Shown here one piece after another: positions 1 to 8,331 of a DNA stretch of 37,920 nucleotides. A program made the translations under genes and the position numbers. The notes under the pieces were generated by a model. The model did no database searches, was not told the DNA's origin, and worked only from the letters and a program-made list of their open reading frames with translations. Source of the stretch: Streptomyces flaveus (lineage in GTDB: Bacteria > Actinomycetota > Actinomycetes > Streptomycetales > Streptomycetaceae); NCBI RefSeq assembly GCF_014647675.1, contig NZ_BMPQ01000047.1:16324-54243 (forward strand), in the 5' to 3' direction. Every line of letters begins with the position of its first letter. Positions within the stretch are counted from its first letter, which is position 1.

Positions 1-25
1 GGGGCCCGACGCACGGGTGCGCACG

Positions 26-1675
26 TCAGCGCACGAACACCCCCGCCTGGCCCGCCAGGTCGAGGAAGTACTGCGGCGCCACCCCGAGTACGAGCGTGAC
101 CACCACGCCGAACGCGATCGCCGTCATCGTCAGCGGCGACGGCACGGCCACCGTCGGTCCCTCCGGCTTCGGCTCGCTGAAGAACATGAGCACGATCACA
201 CGGATGTAGAAGAACGCCGCGATGGCCGACGAGATCACACCGACCACGACGATCGCGCCCGCGCCGCCCTCTGCCGCCGCCTTGAACACGGCGAACTTCC
301 CGGCGAAGCCGGAGGTGAGCGGAATGCCCGCGAAGGCCAGCAGGAAGACCGCGAACACCGCCGCCACCAGGGGCGAACGCCGCCCGAGCCCCGCCCACTT
401 GGACAGATGCGTGGCCTCGCCGCCCGCGTCCCGCACCAGAGTCACGACCGCGAACGCGCCGATCGTGACGAAGGAGTACGCCCCCAGGTAGAAGAGCACG
501 GACGAGATGCCGTCCGCCGAGGTCGCGATGACACCGGCGAGGATGAAGCCCGCGTGGGCGATCGATGAGTACGCCAGGAGCCGCTTGATGTCGGTCTGGG
601 TGATCGCGACGATCGCGCCGCCCAGCATGGTGACGATCGCGACGGCCCACATCACCGGCCGCCAGTCCCAGCTCAGGCCCGGCAGTACCACGTACAGCAG
701 CCGCAGCAGCGCCCCGAAGGCGGCCACCTTGGTGGCGGCTGCCATGAAGCCGGTCACCGGTGTCGGCGCGCCCTGGTACACGTCCGGGGTCCACATGTGG
801 AACGGCACCGCGCCCACCTTGAACAGCAGGCCCATGACGAGCATGGCGGCACCGATGAGCAGCAGCGCGTCGTTGCCCATGGTCTCGGCGAGCGCCGGGG
901 TCACGTTCTCGATCGAGCCGTCGACGACCTGCGCGATCGTCGCGTACGACACCGAGCCCGCGTAGCCGTACAGCAGGGCGATGCCGAAGAGCGTGAACGC
1001 GGAGGCGAAGGCACCGAGCAGGAAGTACTTGACCGCCGCCTCCTGCGACATGATCCGCTTGCGGCGGGCCACGGCGCACAGCAGGTAGAGCGGCAGTGAG
1101 AAGACTTCCAAGGCGATGAACAGCGTCAACAGGTCGTTGGCGGCCGGGAAGAGGAGCATCCCGCCGATCGCGAAGAGGAGCAGCGGGAACACCTCGGTGG
1201 TGGTGAACCCGGCCTTCACCGCGGCCTTTTCGCTGTCGCTGCCGGGCACGGACGCGGCCTGCGCGGCGAACGAGTCGACCTGGTTGCCGTGCGCCACGGG
1301 GTCGAGCCGCCGTTCGGCGAAGGTGAACACGCCGAGCAGACCGGCCAGCAGGATCGTTCCCTGCAGGAAGAGCGCCGGCCCGTCGACGGCGATGGCACCC
1401 ATCGCCACGATGCCGGCTTTTGTGGTGCCGTATCCCCTGGTCGCGAGCGCGATGACCGCGGCGAAGGCGGCGGCGAGCGAGACGATGGACAGGAACACCT
1501 GGGCGTAGTAACGGGACTTGCGCGGCACGAACGCCTCGATGAGCACGCCGATGATCGCCGCGCCGATGACGATCAGGGTGGGCGACAACTGCCCGTATTC
1601 GATCTTCGGCGCGTCGATCTTGTCGATCGGATCGGCCGCCATTGTCCACAGGCTGTGGACGGCTACTGCGCTCAC
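26..1675 (-). CDS. nuoN: NADH-quinone oxidoreductase subunit N
   Basis: NuoN (ND2-like) is one of three antiporter-like proton-pumping subunits in the membrane arm of complex I. The 549-residue protein is almost entirely hydrophobic, with about 14 membrane segments. The conserved transmembrane-5 glutamate lies in ALEVFSLPLY (E190), followed by the typical K/H-rich antiporter core. It is the last gene of the operon. Its GTG start overlaps the nuoM stop in a GTGA, so translation is probably coupled. An ATG eleven codons further in (ATG at 1642) is an alternative start. The TGA lies only 25 bases from the window edge, so the operon terminator is not visible. The family call is secure; only the start is uncertain. 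Confidence 0.96.
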   Translation of the reverse strand: MSAVAVHSLWTMAADPIDKIDAPKIEYGQLSPTLIVIGAAIIGVLIEAFVPRKSRYYAQVFLSIVSLAAAFAAVIALATRGYGTTKAGIVAMGAIAVDGPALFLQGTILLAGLLGVFTFAERRLDPVAHGNQVDSFAAQAASVPGSDSEKAAVKAGFTTTEVFPLLLFAIGGMLLFPAANDLLTLFIALEVFSLPLYLLCAVARRKRIMSQEAAVKYFLLGAFASAFTLFGIALLYGYAGSVSYATIAQVVDGSIENVTPALAETMGNDALLLIGAAMLVMGLLFKVGAVPFHMWTPDVYQGAPTPVTGFMAAATKVAAFGALLRLLYVVLPGLSWDWRPVMWAVAIVTMLGGAIVAITQTDIKRLLAYSSIAHAGFILAGVIATSADGISSVLFYLGAYSFVTIGAFAVVTLVRDAGGEATHLSKWAGLGRRSPLVAAVFAVFLLAFAGIPLTSGFAGKFAVFKAAAEGGAGAIVVVGVISSAIAAFFYIRVIVLMFFSEPKPEGPTVAVPSPLTMTAIAFGVVVTLVLGVAPQYFLDLAGQAGVFVR

Positions 1676-3249
1676 TTGGCCGCCTCCACCTCGGGCTGGG
1701 GGTCCTTCTTCTGGACGTCGGACATGGTCTGCTTGACCGCCGGGTTGACGATGTCGGTGAGCGGCTTCGGGAAGACGCCCAGGAAGATCAACAGGGCGAT
1801 CAGCGGGGTGACGACCACGAGTTCCCGCACCCTCAGGTCGGGCATGGCCGAGACCTCGGGCTTCACCGGGCCCGTCATCGTCCTCTGGTAGAGGACGAGA
1901 GTGTAGAGCGCGGCGAGGACGATGCCGAAGGTGGCGATGATCCCGATCACCGGGTAGCGCGTGAACGTGCCGACCAGGACCAGGAATTCACTCACGAAGG
2001 GCGCGAGGCCGGGCAGCGAGAGGGTCGCGAGGCTGCCGATCAGGAAGGTGCCGGCGAGTACCGGGGCGACTTTCTGCACTCCTCCGTAGTCGGCGATCAG
2101 CCGCGAGCCGCGCCGCGAGATCAGGAAACCGGCCACCAGCATCAGAGCGGCGGTCGAGATCCCGTGGTTGACCATGTAGAGCGTTGCGCCCGACTGGCCC
2201 TGGCTGGTCATCGCGAAGATGCCCATGATGATGAACCCGAAGTGCGAGATCGACGCGTACGCCACCAGTCGCTTGATGTCGCGCTGGCCGACCGCGAGCA
2301 GCGCCCCGTAGATGATGCTGATCAGGGCGAGTACGAGGATGACCGGCGTCGCCCACTTCGATGCCTCCGGGAAAAGCTGGAGGCAGAAGCGGAGCATCGC
2401 GAAGGTGCCCACCTTGTCGACCACCGCCGTGATCAGTACGGCGACCGGGGCGGTGGCCTCCCCCATGGCGTTCGGCAGCCACGTGTGCAGCGGCCACAGG
2501 GGCGCCTTCACCGCGAAGGCGAAGAAGAAGCCCAGGAAGAGCCAGCGTTCGGTGCTGGTCGCCATGTCCGGCAAGCCGTCCTCGGCGATCGTCTGAAGCG
2601 AGAAGTGCCCAGCCACCACATAGAAGCCGATGACCGCGGCCAGCATGATGAGGCCACCGGCCAGGTTGTAGAGGAGGAACTTCACGGCCGCGTACGACCG
2701 TTGCGTCGACGCCACCTCCTCGCCGTCCTTGTGGGCACGGTCCCCGAAACCGCCGATGAGGAAGTACATCGGGATGAGCATGGCTTCGAAGAAGATGTAG
2801 AAGAGGAAGACGTCGGTGGCCTCGAAGGAGAGGATCACCATCGCCTCGACGGCCAGGATCAGGGCAAAGAACCCCTGCGTCGGCCGCCAGCGGCTGCTGC
2901 GGGTCTCCAGCGGGTCGGCGTCGTGCCAGCCCGCGAGGATCACGAACGGGATCAGCAGCGCGGTCAGCGCGATCAGCGCCACCCCGATGCCGTCCACACC
3001 CAGCTCGTAGCGCACCCCGAAGTCCGCGATCCAGGAGTGGGATTCCGTGAGCTGGTAGAAGTTGCCCTTCGGGCCGACGTAATCCGGGTCGAAGCGCACC
3101 AGCACGGCAACAGCCAGTCCGAGCGTGGCAAGTGAGACCAGCAGCGCCAGCCATTTGGCGGCGGTGCGGCGCGCGGCCGGCACGGCGGCCGTGGCGATCG
3201 CCCCGAGGGCCGGGAGCGCCGCCGTCGCTGTCAGCAGTGGAAAGGACAT
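1672..3249 (-). CDS. nuoM: NADH-quinone oxidoreductase subunit M
   Basis: NuoM (ND4-like) is an antiporter-like proton-pumping subunit of the complex I membrane arm. It has 525 residues, the usual length, and about 14 hydrophobic segments. The transmembrane-5 glutamate is visible in FFEAMLIPMY (E155), and there is a long conserved central block with the functional lysines. It starts at ATG five bases after the nuoL stop, with AAAGG-type purines upstream, and ends in a GTGA overlap with nuoN. The C terminus carries a short charged cytoplasmic tail (KKDPQPEVEAAK). Nothing looks broken. Confidence 0.97.
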   Translation of the reverse strand: MSFPLLTATAALPALGAIATAAVPAARRTAAKWLALLVSLATLGLAVAVLVRFDPDYVGPKGNFYQLTESHSWIADFGVRYELGVDGIGVALIALTALLIPFVILAGWHDADPLETRSSRWRPTQGFFALILAVEAMVILSFEATDVFLFYIFFEAMLIPMYFLIGGFGDRAHKDGEEVASTQRSYAAVKFLLYNLAGGLIMLAAVIGFYVVAGHFSLQTIAEDGLPDMATSTERWLFLGFFFAFAVKAPLWPLHTWLPNAMGEATAPVAVLITAVVDKVGTFAMLRFCLQLFPEASKWATPVILVLALISIIYGALLAVGQRDIKRLVAYASISHFGFIIMGIFAMTSQGQSGATLYMVNHGISTAALMLVAGFLISRRGSRLIADYGGVQKVAPVLAGTFLIGSLATLSLPGLAPFVSEFLVLVGTFTRYPVIGIIATFGIVLAALYTLVLYQRTMTGPVKPEVSAMPDLRVRELVVVTPLIALLIFLGVFPKPLTDIVNPAVKQTMSDVQKKDPQPEVEAAK

Positions 3250-3254
3250 CGGTA

Positions 3255-5201
3255 TCAGACCGCCCTCATCAGCAGGGTCGCGGCGATGAGGACCGCCGCA
3301 CCGCCGAACATCGAGACCGCGTACGAGCGCGCGAAGCCGTTCTGCAGCCTGCGCAGCCGTCCGGAGAGACCGCCCATCGAGGCCGCCGTGCCGTTGACGA
3401 CCCCGTCGACCAGGGTGTGGTCGACGTACACCAGGGAGCGTGTGAGGTGCTCTCCGCCGCGTACGAGGACGACGTGGTTGAAGTCGTCCTGGAGGAGGTC
3501 ACGCCGGGCGGCCCGGGTGAGCAGGGAGCCGCGCGGGGCGACGACGGGCACGGGACGGCGCCCGTACTGGGCGTAGGCGAGGCCGACACCGATGACCATC
3601 ACGGCCACCGTGGAGAGGGTGACCGTCAGGGCGCTGACCGGCGGGTGCCCGTGCGCGTGGCCCGTGACGGGCTCCAGCCAGTGGATGAACCGGTCGCCGA
3701 TGCCGAAGAACGCTCCCGCGAAGACCGACCCGAAGGCCAGAACGATCATGGGGATCGTCATGGAACTGGGCGACTCATGTGGGTGGGGTTCGGCGTGCTC
3801 GCCGTGTGTCTCGGCGGCGGGCTCCACGCTGGGCTCAGCCGGGGACGGCGTCGGAGCGTGCCGCCAGCGCTCCTCTCCGAAGAACGTCATCAGCATCACG
3901 CGCGTCATGTAGTACGCGGTGATGGCCGCGCCAAGAAGGGCCACGCCGCCGAGGATCCAGCCCTCGGTGCCGCCCTTGGCGAAGGCAGCCTCGATGATCT
4001 TGTCCTTGGAGAAGAAGCCGGACAGACCGGGGAAGCCGATGATGGCGAGGTAGCCGAGGCCGAAGGTGACGAAGGTGACCGGCATGTACTTCCTGAGGCC
4101 GCCGTACTTCCTCATGTCGACCTCGTCGTTCATGCCGTGCATGACCGAACCGGCGCCGAGGAAGAGCCCGGCCTTGAAGAAGCCGTGCGTCACCAGGTGC
4201 ATGATCGCGAAGACGTAGCCGATGGGGCCGAGGCCCGCGGCGAGGATCATGTAGCCGATCTGCGACATGGTCGAACCGGCGAGCGCCTTCTTGATGTCGT
4301 CCTTCGCGCAACCGACGATCGCACCGAAGAGGAGCGTGACGGCGCCGACGACGGTGACGGCCAGCTGGGCGTCCGGCGCCCCGTTGAAGATCGCGCCGGA
4401 GCGGACGATCAGGTACACGCCCGCGGTCACCATCGTCGCGGCGTGGATGAGGGCCGAGACCGGGGTCGGGCCCTCCATCGCGTCCCCGAGCCAGGACTGC
4501 AGCGGCACCTGGGCGGATTTGCCGCAGGCGGCGAGCAGCAGCATCAGGCCGATGGCGGTGAGCTTGCCCTCGCTCGTCTCTCCCGTCGCTTCCAGTACGG
4601 GCCCGAAGGCGAAGGTCCCGAACCACGCGAACATCAGCATGATCGCGATCGAGAGGCCCATGTCGCCGACGCGGTTGACCAGGAAGGCCTTCTTCGCGGC
4701 CGTGGCAGCGCTGGGTTTGTGCTGCCAGAAGCCGATCAGCAGGTACGAGGCGAGGCCGACGCCCTCCCAGCCGACGTACAGCAGCAGGTAGTTGTCGGCG
4801 AGGACGAGCAGCAGCATCGCCGCGAGGAACAGGTTCAGATAACCGAAGAAGCGGCGGCGCCGCTCGTCGTGCTCCATGTACCCGATCGAGTACACGTGGA
4901 TCAGCGAGCCGACGCCGCTGATCAGCAGGACGAACGTCATCGACAGCTGGTCGAGCTGGAAGGCGACGTCCGCCTGGAAGCCCTCTACGGGGACCCAGCT
5001 GAACAGGTGCTGGGTCATCTCCCGTTCTTCCGCGCCCTTTCCGAGCATGTCGGCGAAGAGGATCGCACCGATCACGAAGGAGGCGGCCGCGAGGACGGTG
5101 CCGATCCAGTGGCCGACGGCATCGAGCCGCCGGCCGCCGCACAGCAGTACGGCCGCTCCGAGCAGAGGCGCCACTACCAGCAGCGCAATCAGATTCTCCA
5201 C
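3255..5201 (-). CDS. nuoL: NADH-quinone oxidoreductase subunit L
   Basis: NuoL (ND5-like) is the distal antiporter-like proton pump of complex I and carries the long lateral helix. It has 648 residues. The conserved block VGWEGVGLASYLLIGFW contains the transmembrane-5 glutamate (E146). A His/Glu/Pro-rich hydrophilic loop (around residues 440-475, rich in HGEHAEPHPHE) precedes the last helices; such loops vary between actinobacteria. The start is GTG, 14 bases downstream of nuoK, with an AAGGGG ribosome site upstream. Length and motifs are those of a working subunit. Confidence 0.97.
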   Translation of the reverse strand: MENLIALLVVAPLLGAAVLLCGGRRLDAVGHWIGTVLAAASFVIGAILFADMLGKGAEEREMTQHLFSWVPVEGFQADVAFQLDQLSMTFVLLISGVGSLIHVYSIGYMEHDERRRRFFGYLNLFLAAMLLLVLADNYLLLYVGWEGVGLASYLLIGFWQHKPSAATAAKKAFLVNRVGDMGLSIAIMLMFAWFGTFAFGPVLEATGETSEGKLTAIGLMLLLAACGKSAQVPLQSWLGDAMEGPTPVSALIHAATMVTAGVYLIVRSGAIFNGAPDAQLAVTVVGAVTLLFGAIVGCAKDDIKKALAGSTMSQIGYMILAAGLGPIGYVFAIMHLVTHGFFKAGLFLGAGSVMHGMNDEVDMRKYGGLRKYMPVTFVTFGLGYLAIIGFPGLSGFFSKDKIIEAAFAKGGTEGWILGGVALLGAAITAYYMTRVMLMTFFGEERWRHAPTPSPAEPSVEPAAETHGEHAEPHPHESPSSMTIPMIVLAFGSVFAGAFFGIGDRFIHWLEPVTGHAHGHPPVSALTVTLSTVAVMVIGVGLAYAQYGRRPVPVVAPRGSLLTRAARRDLLQDDFNHVVLVRGGEHLTRSLVYVDHTLVDGVVNGTAASMGGLSGRLRRLQNGFARSYAVSMFGGAAVLIAATLLMRAV

Positions 5202-5215
5202 GATTCAGCGACCCC

Positions 5216-5515
5216 TTAGAGCTTCATCAGGCTGGCGTCGTCGACCGAGGCCGAGTGGCGGGAACGGAACAGGGACACGATGATCGCGAGCCCGACCACG
5301 ACCTCCGCGGCGGCGACGACCATCGTGAAGAAGGCGATGATCTGGCCGTCGAGATTGCCGTGCATCCGGGAGAAAGCCACGAGCGCGAGGTTGCAGGCGT
5401 TGAGCATGAGCTCGACGCACATGAACACCACGATCGCGTTTCGCCTGATCAGGACGCCGGAGGCGCCGATCGTGAACAACAGGGCGGCGAGGTAGAGGTA
5501 GTTGACGGGATTCAC
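5216..5515 (-). CDS. nuoK: NADH-quinone oxidoreductase subunit K
   Basis: NuoK (ND4L-like) is a small three-helix subunit of the complex I membrane arm that takes part in proton transfer. The 99 residues are the usual length. The sequence begins MNPVNYLYLAALLF and contains the conserved CVELMLNACNLALVAF helix with its essential membrane glutamate. The GTG start overlaps the nuoJ stop (GTGA at 5512-5515). It ends in a charged tail 14 bases before nuoL. Confidence 0.97.
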   Translation of the reverse strand: MNPVNYLYLAALLFTIGASGVLIRRNAIVVFMCVELMLNACNLALVAFSRMHGNLDGQIIAFFTMVVAAAEVVVGLAIIVSLFRSRHSASVDDASLMKL

Positions 5516-6321
5516 TTCGTGGCCTCCTCTTCCCGGCCGAGCCGTTCCTCCGCGCGCTGTTCCAGGGCCTTGAGGTCATTGATCGCCTCGTTGGACACAT
5601 CGCGGATCTGGCCGCGCTCCCGCAGCGTCTTGATGACGGTGAGTTCGGACGCGGTGCCGTCCGGGAGGAGGCCCGCGATGTCCACCGCGTTGTGCCGGGC
5701 GTAGACGCCGGGGGCGGGCAGCGGCGGGAGCTGCTTGCCTTCCCGTACGCGCTCCTCGGCCATCTCGCGCTGGGTCTTGGCCCGCTCGGTGCGCTCCCGG
5801 TGCGTGAGCACCATGGCGCCGACGGCGGCCGTGATGAGCAGGGCGCCGGTGAGCTCGAAGGCGAAGACGTACTTCGTGAAGATGAGAGCGGCGAGACCCT
5901 CCACGTTGCCACCGGCGTTGGCCTGGCCCAGGCCGTTGAACTCGTTCAGCGAGGCGTTGCCGATTCCCGCGTAGAGCAGGATGCCGAAGCCGAGGCCGCA
6001 CAGGAGGGCCAGCCAGCGCTGCCCCTTGATGGTCTCCTTCAGGGAGTCGGCGGCGGTGACGCCGACGAGCATGACCACGAAGAGGAACAGCATCATGATC
6101 GCGCCGGTGTAGACGACGACCTGCACGATGCCCAGGAAGTAGGCGCCGTTGGCGAGGTAGAACACCGCCAGGATGATCATGGTCCCGGCGAGGCAGAGCG
6201 CGCTGTGCACGGCCTTCTTCATGAAGACGGTGCACAGGGCGCCGATCACGGCGATGGTGCCGAGAACCCAGAACTGGAAGGCCTCTCCGGTGGAGGTGGT
6301 GTAGGCGGCGAGATCCGTCAT
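5512..6321 (-). CDS. nuoJ: NADH-quinone oxidoreductase subunit J
   Basis: NuoJ (ND6-like) is a five-helix subunit of complex I whose TM3 pi-bulge links quinone chemistry to pumping. The start was set at the ATG overlapping the nuoI stop (ATGA, 6318-6321), giving 269 residues. The open frame continues further upstream, but that part is an overlap with nuoI. The diagnostic block VVYTGAIMMLFLFVVML is present. A hydrophilic C-terminal tail of roughly 90 residues, rich in Glu, Arg and Lys, follows the last helix. It makes the protein longer than the E. coli subunit (about 184 residues) and is typical of actinobacterial NuoJ. Confidence 0.96.
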   Translation of the reverse strand: MTDLAAYTTSTGEAFQFWVLGTIAVIGALCTVFMKKAVHSALCLAGTMIILAVFYLANGAYFLGIVQVVVYTGAIMMLFLFVVMLVGVTAADSLKETIKGQRWLALLCGLGFGILLYAGIGNASLNEFNGLGQANAGGNVEGLAALIFTKYVFAFELTGALLITAAVGAMVLTHRERTERAKTQREMAEERVREGKQLPPLPAPGVYARHNAVDIAGLLPDGTASELTVIKTLRERGQIRDVSNEAINDLKALEQRAEERLGREEEATK

Positions 6322-6959
6322 CGACCGATCACCTTCTCCGAAGCCGGCTCGTCCTCGCCGAAGGTCGAGGCGGCCTCCTGCGGCACCTCTCCCTTGGAGA
6401 GGGCCACCTGACGCTCCGTACCCGGCGCCGCCTCCGTGACCAGGCCCCGGTAGTAGTCCTGCTCGTCCGTCCCGGGGAAGATCGAGTGCGGAGAGTCGAC
6501 CATGCCCTCGTCGAGGCCGGCGAGCAGCTGCTCCTTGGTGTAGATGAGGTTGGCGCGGCTGCTGTCGGCCAGCTCGAACTCGTTCGTCATCGTCAACGCG
6601 CGCGTGGGGCACGCCTCGATGCAAAGGCCGCACAGGATGCAGCGGGCGTAGTTGATCTGGTAGACGCGGCCGTACCGCTCGCCCGGGGAGTAGCGCTCCT
6701 CCTCGGTGTTGTCCGCGCCCTCCACATAGATGGCGTCCGCCGGGCAGGCCCAGGCGCACAGCTCGCAGCCGATGCACTTCTCCAGGCCGTCCGGATGGCG
6801 GTTGAGCTGGTGCCGGCCGTGGAATCGCGGAGCGGTGGTCTTCTGCTGCTCCGGATACTGCTCGGTCAGCCGCTTCTTGAACATGGCCTTGAAGGTCACG
6901 CCGAAGCCTGCGACGGGATTCTGGAAACCGGGTTTGGTCTCCTTCTGCTCATCAGCCAT
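6318..6959 (-). CDS. nuoI: NADH-quinone oxidoreductase subunit I (two [4Fe-4S])
   Basis: NuoI carries clusters N6a and N6b, which pass electrons down the peripheral arm towards N2. The 213-residue protein has two complete ferredoxin motifs: CIGCELCAWACP (C62, C65, C68, C72) and CILCGLCIEACP (C107, C110, C113, C117). The chosen ATG (MADEQKETKPG) is preceded by AAAGGAGG at good spacing and overlaps the end of nuoH by eight bases. An in-frame start 23 codons upstream lies inside nuoH and lacks such a site. The junction to nuoJ is ATGA. Confidence 0.97.
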   Translation of the reverse strand: MADEQKETKPGFQNPVAGFGVTFKAMFKKRLTEQYPEQQKTTAPRFHGRHQLNRHPDGLEKCIGCELCAWACPADAIYVEGADNTEEERYSPGERYGRVYQINYARCILCGLCIEACPTRALTMTNEFELADSSRANLIYTKEQLLAGLDEGMVDSPHSIFPGTDEQDYYRGLVTEAAPGTERQVALSKGEVPQEAASTFGEDEPASEKVIGR

Positions 6960-8331
6960 CGGACGCCTCCTTTCCGTCACGAGGTCCATCAGATCCGTCA
7001 CTGGCAGTATCGACCCCACCACTGACAATCAACTCCCGCTCCCGGCGCGGGCGTCGCCGCGGCACCGGTGGCAGGGTCTGTCCCGGCAGCGGTGGTACGG
7101 GGAATCCGCCCGCCATCGGGTCGAAGGCGACGGCCTCGGCGGGCGCTTCCCGCACCTCCTCGGCGGACTTCCGGTCGCGGAACATGTCGACGAGGAACGA
7201 GAGCAACAGCAGGGCGATGACACCGCCGGCGATGTAGAGGGCGATGTCGGCGAAGTCGTAGTTCTCGTTGCGCAGGGTCCGCACGGTCGCGACGGCCATC
7301 AGCCACACCACGGAGACCGGGATGAGGACCTTCCAGCCGAGCTTCATCAGCTGGTCGTAGCGGACGCGGGGCAGCGTGCCGCGCAGCCAGATGAAGAAGA
7401 ACAGCAGCAGCTGCACCTTCACCACGAACCAGAGCATCGGCCACCAGCCGTGGTTGGCTCCCTCCCAGAAGGTGCTGATGGGCCACGGGGCCCGCCAGCC
7501 GCCCAGGAAGAGCGTCACGGAGACCGCCGAGACCGTCACCATGTTCACGTACTCGGCGAGCATGAACAGCGCGAACTTGATGGACGAGTACTCGGTGTTG
7601 AAGCCGCCGACCAGGTCGCCCTCGGACTCCGGCATGTCGAACGGCGCGCGGTTGGTCTCGCCGACCATCGTCACGATGTAGATCAGGAACGACACCGGCA
7701 GCAGGATGATGTACCAGCGGTCGTGCTGCTGGGCGACGATCTCCGACGTCGACATGGAGCCGGAGTACAGGAACACCGAAGCGAAGGCGGCGCCCATGGC
7801 GATCTCGTACGAGATCATCTGCGCGCAGGAGCGCAGACCGCCCAGCAGCGGATAGGTGGATCCAGAACTCCAACCCGCCAGCACGATCCCGTAGATGCCC
7901 ACCGAGGCGACCGCAAGGATGTAGAGCATCGCGATCGGCAGGTCGGTGAGCTGCATCGTGGTGCGGTGGCCGAAGATCGAGATCTCGTTGCCGGCCGGTC
8001 CGAAGGGGATCACCGCGATCGCCATGAAGGCCGGGATCGCGGCGACGATCGGCGCGAGGATGTAGACCACCTTGTCCGCGCGCTTGACGATGAGGTCTTC
8101 CTTGAGCATCAGCTTGATGCCGTCGGCGAGCGACTGGAGCATGCCCCAGGGGCCGTGCCGGTTGGGGCCGATGCGCAGCTGCATCCAGGCGACGACCTTG
8201 CGCTCCCACACGATGGAGAAGAGCACGGTCAACATCAGGAAGGCGAAGCAGAAGACCGCCTTGATGACGACCAGCCACCAGGGGTCGCGGCCGAACATGG
8301 AGAGGTCCTCCGCGGCGAAGTACGGGGTCAT
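6952..8331 (-). CDS. nuoH: NADH-quinone oxidoreductase subunit H
   Basis: NuoH (ND1-like) forms the quinone chamber where the membrane and peripheral arms of complex I meet. It has 459 residues and about eight or nine membrane helices. The conserved quinone-site segment VAWMQLRIGPNRHGPWG starts near residue 47, and the acidic loop SEGDLVGGFNTEYSS is intact. After the last helix comes an approximately 75-residue Pro/Arg/Gly-rich cytoplasmic tail, absent from E. coli NuoH and common in actinobacteria. Its ATG overlaps the nuoG stop (ATGA, 8328-8331). Confidence 0.96.
   Translation of the reverse strand: MTPYFAAEDLSMFGRDPWWLVVIKAVFCFAFLMLTVLFSIVWERKVVAWMQLRIGPNRHGPWGMLQSLADGIKLMLKEDLIVKRADKVVYILAPIVAAIPAFMAIAVIPFGPAGNEISIFGHRTTMQLTDLPIAMLYILAVASVGIYGIVLAGWSSGSTYPLLGGLRSCAQMISYEIAMGAAFASVFLYSGSMSTSEIVAQQHDRWYIILLPVSFLIYIVTMVGETNRAPFDMPESEGDLVGGFNTEYSSIKFALFMLAEYVNMVTVSAVSVTLFLGGWRAPWPISTFWEGANHGWWPMLWFVVKVQLLLFFFIWLRGTLPRVRYDQLMKLGWKVLIPVSVVWLMAVATVRTLRNENYDFADIALYIAGGVIALLLLSFLVDMFRDRKSAEEVREAPAEAVAFDPMAGGFPVPPLPGQTLPPVPRRRPRRERELIVSGGVDTASDGSDGPRDGKEASDG

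Noticed and set aside
1642..5219. Long plus-strand open frames opposite nuoM and nuoL
   Set aside because: Their translations are runs of Arg, His, Glu, Asp and Gly typical of the reverse strand of GC-rich genes; the minus-strand frames are clear Nuo proteins.
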